In this document: positions 1 to 14,910 of the stretch, piece by piece
Position numbering within the stretch: position 1 is the stretch's first letter
Layout: each line of letters starts with the position of its first letter
Assembly: GCA_916048095.2 (NCBI GenBank)
Contig: OU696583.1
Location: 7,531,322 to 7,595,321 of the forward strand
Length of the DNA stretch: 64,000 bases
Direction of reading: 5' to 3'
Source of the DNA: Sacculina carcini
Lineage: Eukaryota > Arthropoda > Thecostraca > Sacculinidae
Position numbers and translations under genes: made by a program
The notes under the pieces: model-generated
Seen by the model: only the letters and a program-made list of their open reading frames with translations
Databases searched by the model: none
What the model was told of the DNA's origin: nothing

Positions 1-95
1 CGTCTGGTGGCTCCACCGGCCACGCCGTGAGCGTGATTTCGCAGCAGAGAACTGCCCCAAACAGATTTGGTATCGACACACTGTCCCACAGGTGT
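1..95 (-). CDS. Possible exon running off the left edge (weak)
   Basis: The first 95 bases are GC-rich against an AT-rich background. The minus strand has a CCCACAG-like acceptor region near 85-95 and stays open to the edge in two frames, one beginning CVDTKSVWGSSLL. It could be a downstream exon of the TEP gene or of a neighbour, or nothing. I see no family motif in it. Confidence 0.2.
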
Positions 96-2280
96 TTGGG
101 CGGGAGCTCCGGGTGTCGGGGTGTATGTTTGTTGTTTCACGAGCCGTGTGTGTGTGTTTGTGTGTGTATGTATCGATGCATAATTACCGGGAAACGAGGG
201 CTGGTGGTGGGTTGTTGTACTAACCCTTAACCACACTCACTGTTCGTCTCATGAAAATCTGCTGTTGAATAAAATAGCCAATAATAGCCGAATGTTGTTT
301 CCTTCTCACCACACGCGATTAACACATTGAATATCCTGATGTAGCGCGATGCGGTTCGCACTAACTCAGTGGTTCTCAAACTGGTTTGCACTCGAGCCAC
401 ACGGGTTCGGCGGTTTGGTTCATCCACTCGCGTATGATTCGTGACGTCAAGCTCTGCTTGGTCATCATTGGCTGCAGTTCTAATCACGCCACATCGCTTG
501 GTCTTGATATCTGAGCCAAAATCAACTTGGTCCACTCAGTAGTAGCCTACTTATGTGACTGTCTTGATCGTACGTGAGTTGTGACTTTTCTCATATAATA
601 CCTCAAACACGAGCGGTTCGATGACTTCGTATATGAAGTTTGTGGAGTTGAGTACCTCCAATAAGCCTGAAAACATCTGCACTAAGCTGACCGTGAGCTC
701 TCACCGAGCTCTGACAACACTTGAGCAAGTTCGACAAACAAACAAATTCAACTGAAGCGAGCGGAGATTTTAAGCTCTATCAAAGTACACTTGGAACGTT
801 GTGTTCACGCTATTCCGCCACAAGATAAAAAAAAATAATTAGAAGAATAAAAATAGCCTGTCTGAAAAGCAGGTGGTTTTCTAAAGACGAAGTTGCCTGC
901 GATAACAGAAAATCAAGCCACGTGGATGAAACATAAGCTTGCTCAGTGAAAATCGTAAATTGCAACATTGGTTTCCAATCATTTTCATTGTCGTGAAGAC
1001 GTTTGGCCATGGAACTATAATTATTTCACAAATATACTAACTGCAATCGGCAGAGATAATTTTTATCGAATCTCATAGTTTGCTTAAGCCATTTTATAAA
1101 TAAATTAAATTAATTATGTTTGCCTTCGTCAGCTGGAAAACACAAATACTCAATTTATTCAATTTGGCTGTTTTGGTCCGTACTTTTGCCTAGTATTGTC
1201 AATGTTGTTGACATTTTTACTCATGGAGTTCAAATTGAATAACTAAATTTCACAACTGATCCCTTAGGCACAAAAGAACACTAATGCAAATTTGAAACCT
1301 CAAAATTAATTCGACACAAAAACAGCAGCCCGACAAACTTTATTAACGACATCTAACGATTGAAGACTGAATTCGCGTATGTAATTTGAATCATATACGC
1401 AAAAACAGCAATAAATATATCTACAATTAATGCCTTGGAGCAAACCAGTGTGTGTGTGTGTGTGTGTATGTGTGTCTGTGTGTGTGTGTGTGTGTGTGAG
1501 TGAGAAAGTAGACAATGTAGCAAGATAGACTTTCAAAACACCATTAAAATGCACACAGCCATTTTGACATACAACGACTTTTTCCAAAAAATATACAAAC
1601 AGACCTCATTCTATATATATACATGATTGATACGTGTGATTTATATACATGTATACAAGTTAGTATTGCGTTTTCGCGCACTGCTTTTTCGCAAACAATT
1701 ACCCCCTAGAAACCACAATGAATCACCAAGCAAACACACAGTAAAATTGTAGAAGAAGCAAAAAAAAATCATTATAATATAACTCATACACAAATGTGTA
1801 TGTATGATATTTTGAGTGGCCATTTCCCCAAAGAGAACATCAATTGAAAAAACGACACTCTGAGCTATCCGATATCCAGCCTCATATTAGCACCATCACC
1901 GTCACCGCTCTAGGAAAACACCGCGAAACAAGCAAATAAGACGACGGACGAAATTTCACTCGCTAGATGTCAGCACCAACAACTTAGTCGAGCACAAATG
2001 GTACCGGCCTGGGAATCGGCACTTTTTCACAATCGACATCCAAAGTGTAGGACTGCGTTGGCAGACACACACACACACACACACACACAAGTTAAAAATG
2101 AAGAAATTGCATATACAAAACAATTGTAACACTAAATCCTGCTTGGAGCAAGTGAGTCAAAGTTTTTAAAGATTATTCTGGAAAGTTCCCGAAGGAATGC
2201 TAATTAAAACGGCAAGATCCTCAGAGATTTCACACTGAGGTATGCATTCAATTTAGCCATATATCTGTAGAACATGGACG
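96..2280. other. Low-information DNA, no gene recognised
   Basis: AT-rich sequence with a 52-base TG tract at 1450-1500 and a CA tract at 2067-2090. No splice-supported coding unit was seen. A minus-strand reading frame at 810-1010 ends in a hydrophobic stretch but shows no family resemblance. Confidence 0.5.
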
Positions 2281-2539
2281 CAGCGGCAGATCCAGAGTAC
2301 AATTTTGGGAGGGGCTGAATAAATCTTGGGGGGGGGGGCTAAATTTTGGGGGCGATCAGTCATGTACATGCATCATTATGCAACGTCTTTGCGATACTAG
2401 TTATATCATCAAATTCTACCATCAAACTCTTATATATCATCAAATTCTACCAAAAATATTTTTGTTGACTTCTTGGTTATGAGCAGTTGATGGGAACATT
2501 GGGGGGGGGGTGTTGAAGCCCCCCCTGGATCCGCCAGTG
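2281..2539. mobile_element. MITE-like element with CAGCGGCAGATCC ends (copy 1)
   Basis: Begins CAGCGGCAGATCCAGA and ends TGGATCCGCCAGTG, imperfect terminal inverted repeats. G-rich runs near each end (GGGAGGGGCTG, CCCCCCTGGATCC) are mirrored by a second copy at 63515-63780. Unclassified DNA transposon derivative. Confidence 0.7.
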
Positions 2540-2659
2540 TATGGACGCTAATGTGTATGCCAGAGTATAGTACATCCACTCTCCCCATATCACTGGCATC
2601 TAGGACGCGCCCAGATATTTTGGTTCAAAGCAAAAGGACGACTTCGTTTGCCTCCAGCT

Positions 2660-2915
2660 CAGCGGTTCTTAATCGGGGGTGCTTGCATCCCTAGGGTGTG
2701 CGAAACTGGTTCCTAAGAGGCAAAATGTGTCAAAAATTTAAGAAAACATGTTTTAACCTATGTCTTAGATATTTTTTTTGGAAACAAGTTTCTTTTATCC
2801 TCTAAAACACTGTGTAAGAAGAGATTGTGTGTCGTCTGTATTTATATCTTTTTCATATAGCCATAATGAATCTAGGGAAAATGTTAAAACCACTGAAAAA
2901 TGTTAAAAACCACTG
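2660..2915. mobile_element. hAT-like MITE, CAGCGGTTCTTAA/AACCACTG ends
   Basis: Starts CAGCGGTTCTTAATCGGGGG and ends AAACCACTG; related elements are at 19365-19662, 29576-29843, 53244-53578 and partial ones at 31431, 58584 and 63940. The CAGTGGTTCTCAA terminal repeat is common in non-autonomous hAT elements. Confidence 0.65.
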
Positions 2916-5900
2916 CCCTATACTGTGTCTCAATTCATTATTATTAGTATAACTAGCATTAAAACCCGCCCGTTGTGCGGAGGAATTCATAAAATGGAAT
3001 TAATATTCATAATAATTCATATTCATAAAAATATTCCAAATTAAAAAAGAAAATGAAAACTCATCAGTGTCTTACTCAATAGAAAAGTCCAAGTGTGAAT
3101 AATTTTATTTTTATTTTGACATAATATTTTCCCTCAACCCGCCTCATATATAAACCAACCCATTGTGCGGAATAATTCAGAACACAAACACGTAACAAAC
3201 AATGAAAATCCTAGCATGTAAACCCGCCCGTCGTGCGAAACAGTTCATACTATTAAATTTGTATTCAATTCATGAGAGAAAAGGAATATGAATTAAAAAA
3301 GAGTTGAGTAAACCCATACAAAAGTCTAAATTTCTATATTTTCATATTTATTTTCACAAAATAGTTTGCCTAAACCGCCTCATATTTATACATGCCCGTC
3401 GTGCTGAATAATTCAGAACTCAGACACGAAACAATGAAAAATGACTACACTTTTTCATCATAATGTTTCCAAAATATTTTAATAACTTAATATCACCGTC
3501 TAGCATTGAAACCCGCCAGTTGTGCGGAGCAATTCATAAGATGAAATTCATATTTAATTCATAAACATATTGCAAATTAAAATAGAAAACAGATATACTC
3601 ATTAAAATCTTACTCAATTGAAAAGTCTAAATTCAATTATATTTTTTGACAACATATTTTCCTTCAGCCCGTCTCATATTTAAATCCGCCCGTCGTGCTG
3701 AACAATTTATCAAATAAAATGCATATTCAATCCATAAAATAAACTGAATACAAATTAAAAAGCAAAACATTTAACATTTTCCCTCGAACAGCCTCATATT
3801 CAAACCCGCCCGTCGTGCGGAACAATTAGGCCCCAACACCAATGGTTCTTTATATATAAACCAACTAATGACAACTAACTAACTAATATTCAAATGGTTC
3901 TTTATTATATAATAATAGGTTTTTTATTTAATGGTTCTATATGGTACAATAATTCAGTAGTTTACTTTGTTCCCAGTAGCATTTTACCCGCCCGTCGTGC
4001 GGAACAATTAAGCCCCTGATCTATACCATTGAACCCGCGCAATTATGTCACCTCATTCAAGCATACACACACAGACAGACAGATAATTTCTTCTTTATGT
4101 ATATACTAGCATTAAAACCCGCCCGTTGTGCGGAGCAATTCATAAAAATATTGCAAATTAAAAATAAATAAGGCAAACTCATAAAAACCTTAATCAATTA
4201 AAAAGTCTAAATTTCATTATTTTAATTTTATTTTGACAAAATATTTTCACTCAGCCCGCCTCATATTTAAACCCGGCCGACGTGCGGAATAATTCAGAAC
4301 TCGAACACCATCCGTTCTCGTTCTTGAAGTCAAATCCATTAGTTTTGTATATGAATTCATTCTGCACGGTGAAATTGAACGTTTCATTGCTGCCCGCGGG
4401 ACATTTTTATTTCATAAAAATGAGCCATCTCTTCGTTTGCGTTTGAAGCCCCTGATCATTGAACCAGCGAACCATGAGCCAGCGCAATTATGTCACCTCA
4501 TATTCAAGCATACATACACAGACAGACAAATAATTTCTTCTTTATGTATATATATAGCATTAAAACCCGCCCGTTAAAAATACCTTTTTTATATGAACCA
4601 TTTGAAAAAATGAACTAAAAAATGGAAACACTTTTTTAAACCCGCCCGTCGTGCGGAACAATTCATACAATAAAATTCATATTTGAAGTCAAATCCATTG
4701 GTTTTGTGTATGGATTAATTCTACAGGGGAAATTGAACGTTCTATTGTCTATATTTGCTGCCCGCGGAGCATTTTTATTAAAAAAAACTTTTTTTAAATG
4801 AACCATTTGAAAAAATGAACTAAAAAACACTTTTTTTAAACCCGCCCGTCGTGCGGAACAATTCATACAATAAAATTCATATCAAATCCATAAAATATAA
4901 TGAATACAAATTGAAAACCAAAAAATGTAACCTTTAAATATCTTAACCAATATAAAAGTCTAAATGTGAATATTTTTGTTCTAATTTTGACAAATACTAT
5001 CCCTCAACCCGCCTGATATATAAATCTGCCCGTCTTGTGGTATAATTCAGAACACTAACACGAAACAAACAATGAAAGATGATGAAATCTTTTCATCAGA
5101 ATGTTTCCAAACTATATATATTACTTAACATCATTCCCCAATATCATTTGCTTAAGTACTATTTCACTTTTTCCGCTATAATATTTATTGTTAAAATTTA
5201 TATCTTTTCCGCTATCATTAAAACCCAATATAACCTGAGTCAAACCTACCCAACCCAACCCAATCATCCAATCTTGACCGCTCTCAGCCTAGTCTGAGGT
5301 GATTTAACTTATTAGTTTGTGATCACAAAATATACTGATGCGATCATAATTTGTAATCAGAAGACTGAGATTATCTACCCCAGGGGTCCCAAACACGCGG
5401 CCCACCAATACTTATCCCGCCAATATAGTACCCAATACTCAACCCGCCAATATAGTATCGGAACCAAACTGTAAGGCAGCTAAATTCACATTTGTTGCAT
5501 AATGCGATATAATTATACACCATTATCATATTATCTCATGATTCCCGGTTAATGCTTCCACTAATGCATCATATTCCTACAGTTGTTATTTTTTGGATTA
5601 CACCGATATTACAGCCCTTGATATTACAGCCGATATTATATTATGCAATCTATATTCTGCTACGTATTATTCTTAATACATATATCATCAGATCGCAAAA
5701 TATATTTAAAGGTTCACATCATTCTCCAAAATCATTTGCTTAAGAGCTATTCATTTATCGCTAGAATATTTACTGCTAGCAAAATATCATATACCTCGCT
5801 ATCATTTAAACCCACTCTTTATAGATACATTTAAGCCCGCCCGTCGTGCGGAACAGCTCATAAAATATAATTAATATTCAATTCATAAAAAAATTAGTGA

Positions 5901-6599
5901 AAATTGAAAAAGAAAAACAAGCCCATAGGAAAGTTTTAGCCAATATAAAAGTAGAAATGTGAAATTTATGTTTCAATTTAGAAAACATGTTTTTCCACAA
6001 CCCACCTCTTATTTAAAGCTGCCCGTCGTGCGGAATAATTCAGAACTCAAACACGAAACAAACACAAAGAAAATGGATGAAAAACGACCAACAGAAAAAG
6101 TCAAATTTGTAAATTCTTGTTTCAATTATTGACGATGTTTTTCCCTCAACACTGCTCAAATTCACACCCGTCCTTCGTGTGTAGTAATTCAGAAGTGTAA
6201 CACTCAAAACAATGAAACTTTCTGTCATCTCTATAATTCCAGATTTATGCGTCCGCTAAAACAGCATATTCATATAGTTGGCATTGCATGATATTACAAC
6301 CCATATCCTTATGCAGCTTAAGCTTATGCAGCTTGAAATTAAACCAATTAAATTATACAGTAAAATTCAGTAGTTTACTTTGTTCCCAGTAGCATTTTAC
6401 CCGCCCGTCGTGCGGAACGTTATTGAGGACAATAAAGCCTTTATATTCAGTATAGTGTAGCATTAATTAAACTGTACCCAATAAAACCACACCGTCCATG
6501 CTTGGAGCTAATATGATGCATTCTTAATTGTGATTGGGCTTCAGTGAAATTTAATCGGTGTATATTCCTGTGTAATCGCAAGTGCGCATAATAGCTGTC

Positions 6600-7870
6600 A
6601 AATTGGTAATATGTGCTTTTGACTTTACACCGCCGTAACTTCCTTCAGATACACTTTGGAAAATTAAAAATTATACCGTATTGTAGAAAACAAAATTTCT
6701 AGCACAATGGTATAATTAATTTTAATTTATGACAAACAGTTCCTGAGAAATGGGTAGAAAAATGAATTAATTTTAGTCACCCGGTGTTCAAGTGTAATTT
6801 TGGATCTATTTGAGAATTTTGCCAATTTTACACGTTTTTTTGTATCATTTGTGGGTATAAATTATACATTTTCTTGTAGAACACAAAATTCTCTACACAG
6901 TAGTATATTCCTGTGTAATCGCAAGTGCGCATAATAGCTGTCAAATTGGCAATATGTCCATTTGACTTTACACCGCCGTAACTTCCTTCAGATACACTTT
7001 GGAAAATTAAGAATTATACCGTATTGTAGAACACAAACTTTCCAGCACAATGGTATAATTTATTTTTATGTGTAACAAATAGTTCTTGAGAAATAGGTAG
7101 AAAAATGAATTAATTTTAGTCGCACGGTGTTCAAGTGTAATTTTGGACGTATTTGAGAATTTTTCCAATTTTACACGTTTTTTGTATCATTTGTGGGTAT
7201 AAATTATAGCGTTTCTTGTAGAACACAAAATTTTCTACACAATAGTATAATTTTTATAACTGTAACTCTGCTGGTTTAAGAGGAATAGATAGCGGAATAT
7301 TGACCAAAATATTCGCGTTTTTCAGTGCCTTTTTGACTTTGTCATTTTGACTTCACACCGCCGTAACTTTTTCTTAATACGCTCTGGAAAATTAAAATAT
7401 ATACCGTGCTGTAGAAAACAAAACTCCCAGCATGATGGTAATATTTATTTAGATGTGTGATGTTTAGTTGCTGAGAAATAGAGAAAAAGTACAAAAAATC
7501 GGACGCGTCGAGCTTAAATATAATTTTGAATATAGACTGAAATTTTGTCATTTTTACATATTTTATATTTAATTTTTGGATATTAATTATAGCCTATCGC
7601 GTAGAACAGAATATTCTCTACACAGTGGTATAATCTGTTTGGCTGTACCATTTCTGGTTTATGAGGAGTAGATGTAGGAATATTGACCAAAATGTTCGCA
7701 TTTTTCAGGGTTCATTTTGTCTTTTCACCGCGATAACTTTTTTTGGTTTCATTTTTAAAATTTTAAATTTATCCTATCGTGTAGACAATAAAATTTCCAG
7801 CGTAATGGTATAAATTGTTGGCGGGTACATTAAGTGGTTACCGAGTAGCAGCTTTCTGAAAATGTGACCA
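6600..7870. repeat. Sub-repeat array (~340 bp unit, TTTACACCGCCGTAACTTCC)
   Basis: Four diverging units begin near 6620, 6965, 7350 and 7725. Each carries TTACACCGCCGTAACTT, then TTGGAAAATTAAAAATTATACC, a GTAGAA-ACAAAATTTC-type box and GGGTATAAATTATA. The array recurs at about 10365-12000 and 14500-15955 in the larger units. Confidence 0.8.
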
Positions 7871-10800
7871 AGGAGGGTGGGACAGATAAACACACAGACA
7901 GACAGACAGACAGACAGACAGAGGATCTCTTTTATATATATAGACTAGCATTAAAACCCGCCCGTTGTGCGGAAGAATTCATAAAAATATTGCAAATTAA
8001 AAATAAATAAGGCAAACTCATAAAAACCTTAATCAATTAAAAAGTCTAAATTTCATTATTTTTAATTTACATTTTGACAAAATATTTTCACTCAGCCCGC
8101 CTCATATTTAAACCCGGCCGACGTGCGGGATAATTCAGAACTCGAACACCATCCGTTCTGGTTCTTGAAGTCAAATCCATTAGTTTTGTATATGAATTCA
8201 TTCTACACGGTGAATTTGAACGTTTTATTGCTGCCCGCGGGACATTTTTATTTCATAAAAATGAGCCATCGCTTCGTTTGCGTTTGAAGCCCCTGATAAT
8301 TGAACCAGCGAACCATGAGCCAGCGCAATTATGTCACCTCATATTCAAGCATACATACACAGACAGACAGATAATTTCTTCTTTATGTATATATATAGCA
8401 TTAAAACCCGCCCGTTGTGCGGAGCAATTCATAACATGAAATTCATATTCAATTCATAAAAAATATGGAAAAATAAAAATGAAATAGGGTACACTCATAA
8501 AAATATTAATCAATTGAAAATTATAAGTTTAATTATTTTTATTTCGACACAATATTTCCCCTCAGTCCGCCTGAGTCATTTTTAAACCCGCCCGTCGTGC
8601 TGAAAAATTCAGAACTCGAACACGATCCGTTCTGCATCTTGAAGTCAAATCCATTGGTTTTGTGTATGGATTAATTCTACAGGGTAAATTGAACGTTCTA
8701 TTGTCTATAGTTGCTGCCCGCGGAACATTTTTATTTAAAAAAAAAAACCTTTTTTTAAATGAACCATTTGAAAAAATGATCTAAAAACACTTTTTTAAAC
8801 CCACCCGTCGTGCGGAACAATTCATACAATAAAATTCATATGAAATCCATAAAATATAATGAATACAAATTGAAAAGCAAAAAATGTAACCTATAAATAT
8901 CTTAACCAATAGAAAAGTCTAAATGTGAATATTTTTGTTCTTATTTTGACAAATATTATCCCTCAACCCGCCTGATATATAAATCTGCCCGTCGTGTGGT
9001 ATAATTCAGAACACAAACACGAAACAAACAATGAAAGATGATGAAATCTTTTCATCAGACTGTTTCCAAACTATATTTATTACTTAACATCATTCCCCAA
9101 TATCATTTGCTTAAGTACTATTTCACTTTTACCGCTATAATATTTATTGTTAAAATTTATATATTTTCCGCTATCATTAAAACCCAATATAACCTGAGTC
9201 AAACCTACCCAACCCAACCCAACCATTCAATCTTGACCGCTCTCAGCCTAGTCTGAGGTGATTTAACTTATTAGTTTGTGATCACAAAATATACTGATGC
9301 GATCATAATTTGTAATCAGAAGACTGAGATTTTCTACCCCAGGGGTCCCAAACACGCGGCCCACCAATACTTTTCTCTCAACCCGCCAATATAGTATCGG
9401 GACCAAACTGTAAGGTAGCTAAATTCACATTTGTTGCATAATGCGATATAATTTTACACCATTATCATATTATCTCATAATTCCCGGTTAATGCTTCCAC
9501 TAATGCATCATATTCATACAGTTGTTATTTTTTGGATTACATCGATAATGCAGCCCTTGATATTACAGCCGATATTATATTATGCAATCTATATTCTGCT
9601 ACGTATTATTCCTAATACATATATCATCAGATCGCAAAATATATTTAAAGGTTCACATCATTCTCCAAAATCATTTGCTTAAGAGCTATTCTACTTTTAT
9701 CGCTAGAATATTTACTGCTAGCAAAATATCATATACCTCGCTATCATTTAAACCCACTCTTTATAGATACATTTAATTCGCCCGTCGTGCGGAACAGTTC
9801 ATAAAATATAATTAATATTCAATTCATAAAAAAATTAGTGCAAATTGAAAAAGAAAAACAAACCCACAGGAAAGTTATAGCTAATCTAAAAGTCTAAATG
9901 TGAAATTTATGTTTCAATTTAGAAAACATGTTTTTCCACAACACTATCAAAACAATGCAACCTTCTGTCATCTCTATAATTCCAGGTTAATGCTTCCGCT
10001 AAAACAGCATAAGTTGGCATTACATGATATTGCAACCCATATCCTTATGCAACTTATGCTTATGCAACTTGAAATTAAACCAATTAAATTACACAGTTAA
10101 ATTCAGTAGTTTACTTTGTTCCCAATAGCATTTTACCCGCCCGTCGTACGGAACGTTATTGAGGACAATAAAGCCTTTATATTCAGTAGAGTGTAGCATT
10201 AATTAAACTGTACGCAATAAAACCACACCATCCATGCTTGGAGATAATATGATGCATTCTTAATTGTGATTGGGCTTCAGTGAAATTTAATCGGTGTATA
10301 TTCCTGTGTAATCGCAAGTGCGCATAATAGCTGTCAAATTGGCAATATGTCCTTTTGACTTTACACCGCCGTAACTTCCTTCAGATACCCTTTGGAAAAT
10401 TACAAATTATACCGTATTGTAGAAGAAAAGATTTCTAGAACGATGGTATAATTTATTTTTATGTGTAACAAATAGTTACTGAGAAATAGTAGAAAAATGA
10501 ATTAATTTTAGTCGCCCGGTGTTCAAGTGTAATTTTGGATGTATTTGAGAATTTTGCCAATTTTACACGTTTTTTGTATCATTTGTGGGTATAAATTATA
10601 GCTTATCTTGTAGAACACAAAATTCTCTACACAGTAGTATATTCCTGCGTAATCGCAAGTGCGTAAATTGTGATTGGACTTCAGTGAAATTTAATCAGTG
10701 TATATTCATGTGTAATCGCAAGTACGCATAATAGCTGTCAAATTGGCAACATGACATTTTGACTTTACACCGCCGTAACTTCCTTCAGGTACACTTTGGA

Positions 10801-13800
10801 AAATTAAAAATTATACCGTATTGTAGAAAACAAAATTTCTAGCACGATGGTATAATTAATTTTAATTTATGACAAACAGTTCCTGAGAAATGGGTAGAAA
10901 AATGAATTAATTTTAGTCACCCGGTGTTCAAGTGTAATTTTGGATCTATTTGAGAATTTTGCCAATTTTACACGTTTTTTGTATCATTTGTGGGTATAAA
11001 TTATACATTTTCTTGTAGAACACAAAATTCTCTACACAGTAGTATATTCCTGTGTAATCGCAAGTGCGCATAATAGCTGTCAAATTGGCAATATGTCCAT
11101 TTGACTTTACACCGCCGTAACTTCCTTCAGATACACTTTGGAAAATTAAGAATTATACCGTATTGTAGAACACAAACTTTCCAGCACAATGGTATAATTT
11201 ATTTTTATGTGTAACAAATAGTTCTTGAGAAATAGGTAGAAAAATGAATTAATTTTAGTCGCACGGTGTTCAAGTGTAATTTTGGACGTATTTGAGAATT
11301 TTTCCAATTTTACACGTTTTTTGTATCATTTGTGGGTATAAATTATAGCGTTTCTTGTAGAACACAAAATTTTCTACACAATAGTATAATTTTTATAACT
11401 GTAACTCTGCTGGTTTAAGAGGAATAGATAGCGGAATATTGACCAAAATATTCGCGTTTTTCAGTGCCTTTTTGACTTTGTCATTTTGACTTCACACCGC
11501 CGTAACTTTTTCTTAATACGCTCTGGAAAATTAAAATATATACCGTGCTGTAGAAAACAAAACTCCCAGCATGATGGTAATATTTATTTAGATGTGTGAT
11601 GTTTAGTTGCTGAGAAATAGAGAAAAAGTACAAAAAATCGGACGCGTCGAGCTTAAATATAATTTTGAATATAGACTGAAACTTTGTCATTTTTACATAT
11701 TTTATATTTAATTTTTGGATATTAATTATAGCCTATCGCGTAGAACAGAATATTCTCTACACAGTGGTATAATCTGTTTGGCTGTACCATTTCTGGTTTA
11801 TGAGGAGTAGATGTAGGAATATTGACCAAAATGTTCGCATTTTTCAGGGTTCATTTTGTCTTTTCACCGCGATAACTTTTTTTGGTTTCATTTTTAAAAT
11901 TTTAAATTTATCCTATCGTGTAGACAATAAAATTTCCAGCGTAATGGTATAAATTGTTGGCGGGTACATTAAGTGGTTACCGAGTAGCAGCTTTCTGAAA
12001 ATGTGACCAAGGAGGGTGGGACAGATAAACACACAGACAGACAGACAGACAGACAGACAGAGGATCTCTTTTATATATATAGACTAGGATTAAAACCCGC
12101 CCGTTGTGCGGAAGAATTCATAAAAATATTGCAAATTAAAAATAAATAAGGCAAACTCATAAAAACCTTAATCAATTAAAAAGTCTAAATTTCATTATTT
12201 TTAATTTACATTTTGACAAAATATTTTCACTCAGCCCGCCTCATATTTAAACCCGGCCGACGTGCGGGATAATTCAGAACTCGAACACCATCCGTTCTGG
12301 TTCTTGAAGTCAAATCCATTAGTTTTGTATATGAATTCATTCTACACGGTGAATTTGAACGTTTTATTGCTGCCCGCGGGACATTTTTATTTCATAAAAA
12401 TGAGCCATCGCTTCGTTTGCGTTTGAAGCCCCTGATAATTGAACCAGCGAACCATGAGCCAGCGCAATTATGTCACCTCATATTCAAGCATACATACACA
12501 GACAGACAGATAATTTCTTCTTTATGTATATATATAGCATTAAAACCCGCCCGTTGTGCGGAGCAATTCATAACATGAAATTCATATTCAATTCATAAAA
12601 AATATGGAAAAATAAAAATGAAATAGGGTACACTCATAAAAATATTAATCAATTGAAAATTATAAGTTTAATTATTTTTATTTCGACACAATATTTCCCC
12701 TCAGTCCGCCTGAGTCATTTTTAAACCCGCCCGTCGTGCTGAAAAATTCAGAACTCGAACACGATCCGTTCTGCATCTTGAAGTCAAATCCATTGGTTTT
12801 GTGTATGGATTAATTCTACAGGGTAAATTGAACGTTCTATTGTCTATAGTTGCTGCCCGCGGAACATTTTTATTTAAAAAAAAAAACCTTTTTTTAAATG
12901 AACCATTTGAAAAAATGATCTAAAAACACTTTTTTAAACCCACCCGTCGTGCGGAACAATTCATACAATAAAATTCATATGAAATCCATAAAATATAATG
13001 AATACAAATTGAAAAGCAAAAAATGTAACCTATAAATATCTTAACCAATAGAAAAGTCTAAATGTGAATATTTTTGTTCTTATTTTGACAAATATTATCC
13101 CTCAACCCGCCTGATATATAAATCTGCCCGTCGTGTGGTATAATTCAGAACACAAACACGAAACAAACAATGAAAGATGATGAAATCTTTTCATCAGACT
13201 GTTTCCAAACTATATTTATTACTTAACATCATTCCCCAATATCATTTGCTTAAGTACTATTTCACTTTTACCGCTATAATATTTATTGTTAAAATTTATA
13301 TATTTTCCGCTATCATTAAAACCCAATATAACCTGAGTCAAACCTACCCAACCCAACCCAACCATTCAATCTTGACCGCTCTCAGCCTAGTCTGAGGTGA
13401 TTTAACTTATTAGTTTGTGATCACAAAATATACTGATGCGATCATAATTTGTAATCAGAAGACTGAGATTTTCTACCCCAGGGGTTCCAAACACGCGGCC
13501 CACCAATACTTTTCTCTCAACCCGCCAATATAGTATCGGGACCAAACTGTAAGGTAGCTAAATTCACATTTGTTGCATAATGCGATATAATTTTACACCA
13601 TTATCATATTATCTCATAATTCCCGGTTAATGCTTCCACTAATGCATCATATTCATACAGTTGTTATTTTTTGGATTACATCGATAATGCAGCCCTTGAT
13701 ATTACAGCCGATATTATATTATGCAATCTATATTCTGCTACGTATTATTCCTAATACATATATCATCAGATCGCAAAATATATTTAAAGGTTCACATCAT

Positions 13801-14910
13801 TCTCCAAAATCATTTGCTTAAGAGCTATTCTACTTTTATCGCTAGAATATTTACTGCTAGCAAAATATCATATACCTCGCTATCATTTAAACCCACTCTT
13901 TATAGATACATTTAATTCGCCCGTCGTGCGGAACAGTTCATAAAATATAATTAATATTCAATTCATAAAAAAATTAGTGCAAATTGAAAAAGAAAAACAA
14001 ACCCACAGGAAAGTTATAGCTAATCTAAAAGTCTAAATGTGAAATTTATGTTTCAATTTAGAAAACATGTTTTTCCACAACACTATCAAAACAATGCAAC
14101 CTTCTGTCATCTCTATAATTCCAGGTTAATGCTTCCGCTAAAACAGCATAAGTTGGCATTACATGATATTGCAACCCATATCCTTATGCAACTTATGCTT
14201 ATGCAACTTGAAATTAAACCAATTAAATTACACAGTTAAATTCAGTAGTTTACTTTGTTCCCAATAGCATTTTACCCGCCCGTCGTACGGAACGTTATTG
14301 AGGACAATAAAGCCTTTATATTCAGTAGAGTGTAGCATTAATTAAACTGTACGCAATAAAACCACACCATCCATGCTTGGAGATAATATGATGCATTCTT
14401 AATTGTGATTGGGCTTCAGTGAAATTTAATCGGTGTATATTCCTGTGTAATCGCAAGTGCGCATAATAGCTGTCAAATTGGCAATATGTCCTTTTGACTT
14501 TACACCGCCGTAACTTCCTTCAGATACCCTTTGGAAAATTACAAATTATACCGTATTGTAGAAGAAAAGATTTCTAGAACGATGGTATAATTTATTTTTA
14601 TGTGTAACAAATAGTTACTGAGAAATAGTAGAAAAATGAATTAATTTTAGTCGCCCGGTGTTCAAGTGTAATTTTGGATGTATTTGAGAATTTTGCCAAT
14701 TTTACACGTTTTTTGTATCATTTGTGGGTATAAATTATAGCTTATCTTGTAGAACACAAAATTCTCTACACAGTAGTATATTCCTGCGTAATCGCAAGTG
14801 CGTAAATTGTGATTGGACTTCAGTGAAATTTAATCAGTGTATATTCATGTGTAATCGCAAGTACGCATAATAGCTGTCAAATTGGCAACATGACATTTTG
14901 ACTTTACACC
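6707..14910. repeat. Near-identical 4,139-bp tandem duplication
   Basis: Sequence 6707-10771 recurs at 10846-14910 with an offset of 4,139. By eye only a few differences are visible (near 7541, 7946 and 9345 and one T at 6841). The breakpoints fall inside the ~340-base CCGCCGTAACTTCC sub-repeat, which explains the event as unequal exchange. A third, diverged unit with an offset of about 3.84-3.96 kb lies at 4112-6600. Confidence 0.9.

Noticed and set aside
810..1010. Minus-strand frame with hydrophobic end as the GPI-signal exon of the TEP
   Set aside because: No acceptor in the right phase, no cysteine motif or MG8 end; the hydrophobic run comes from AT-rich DNA.
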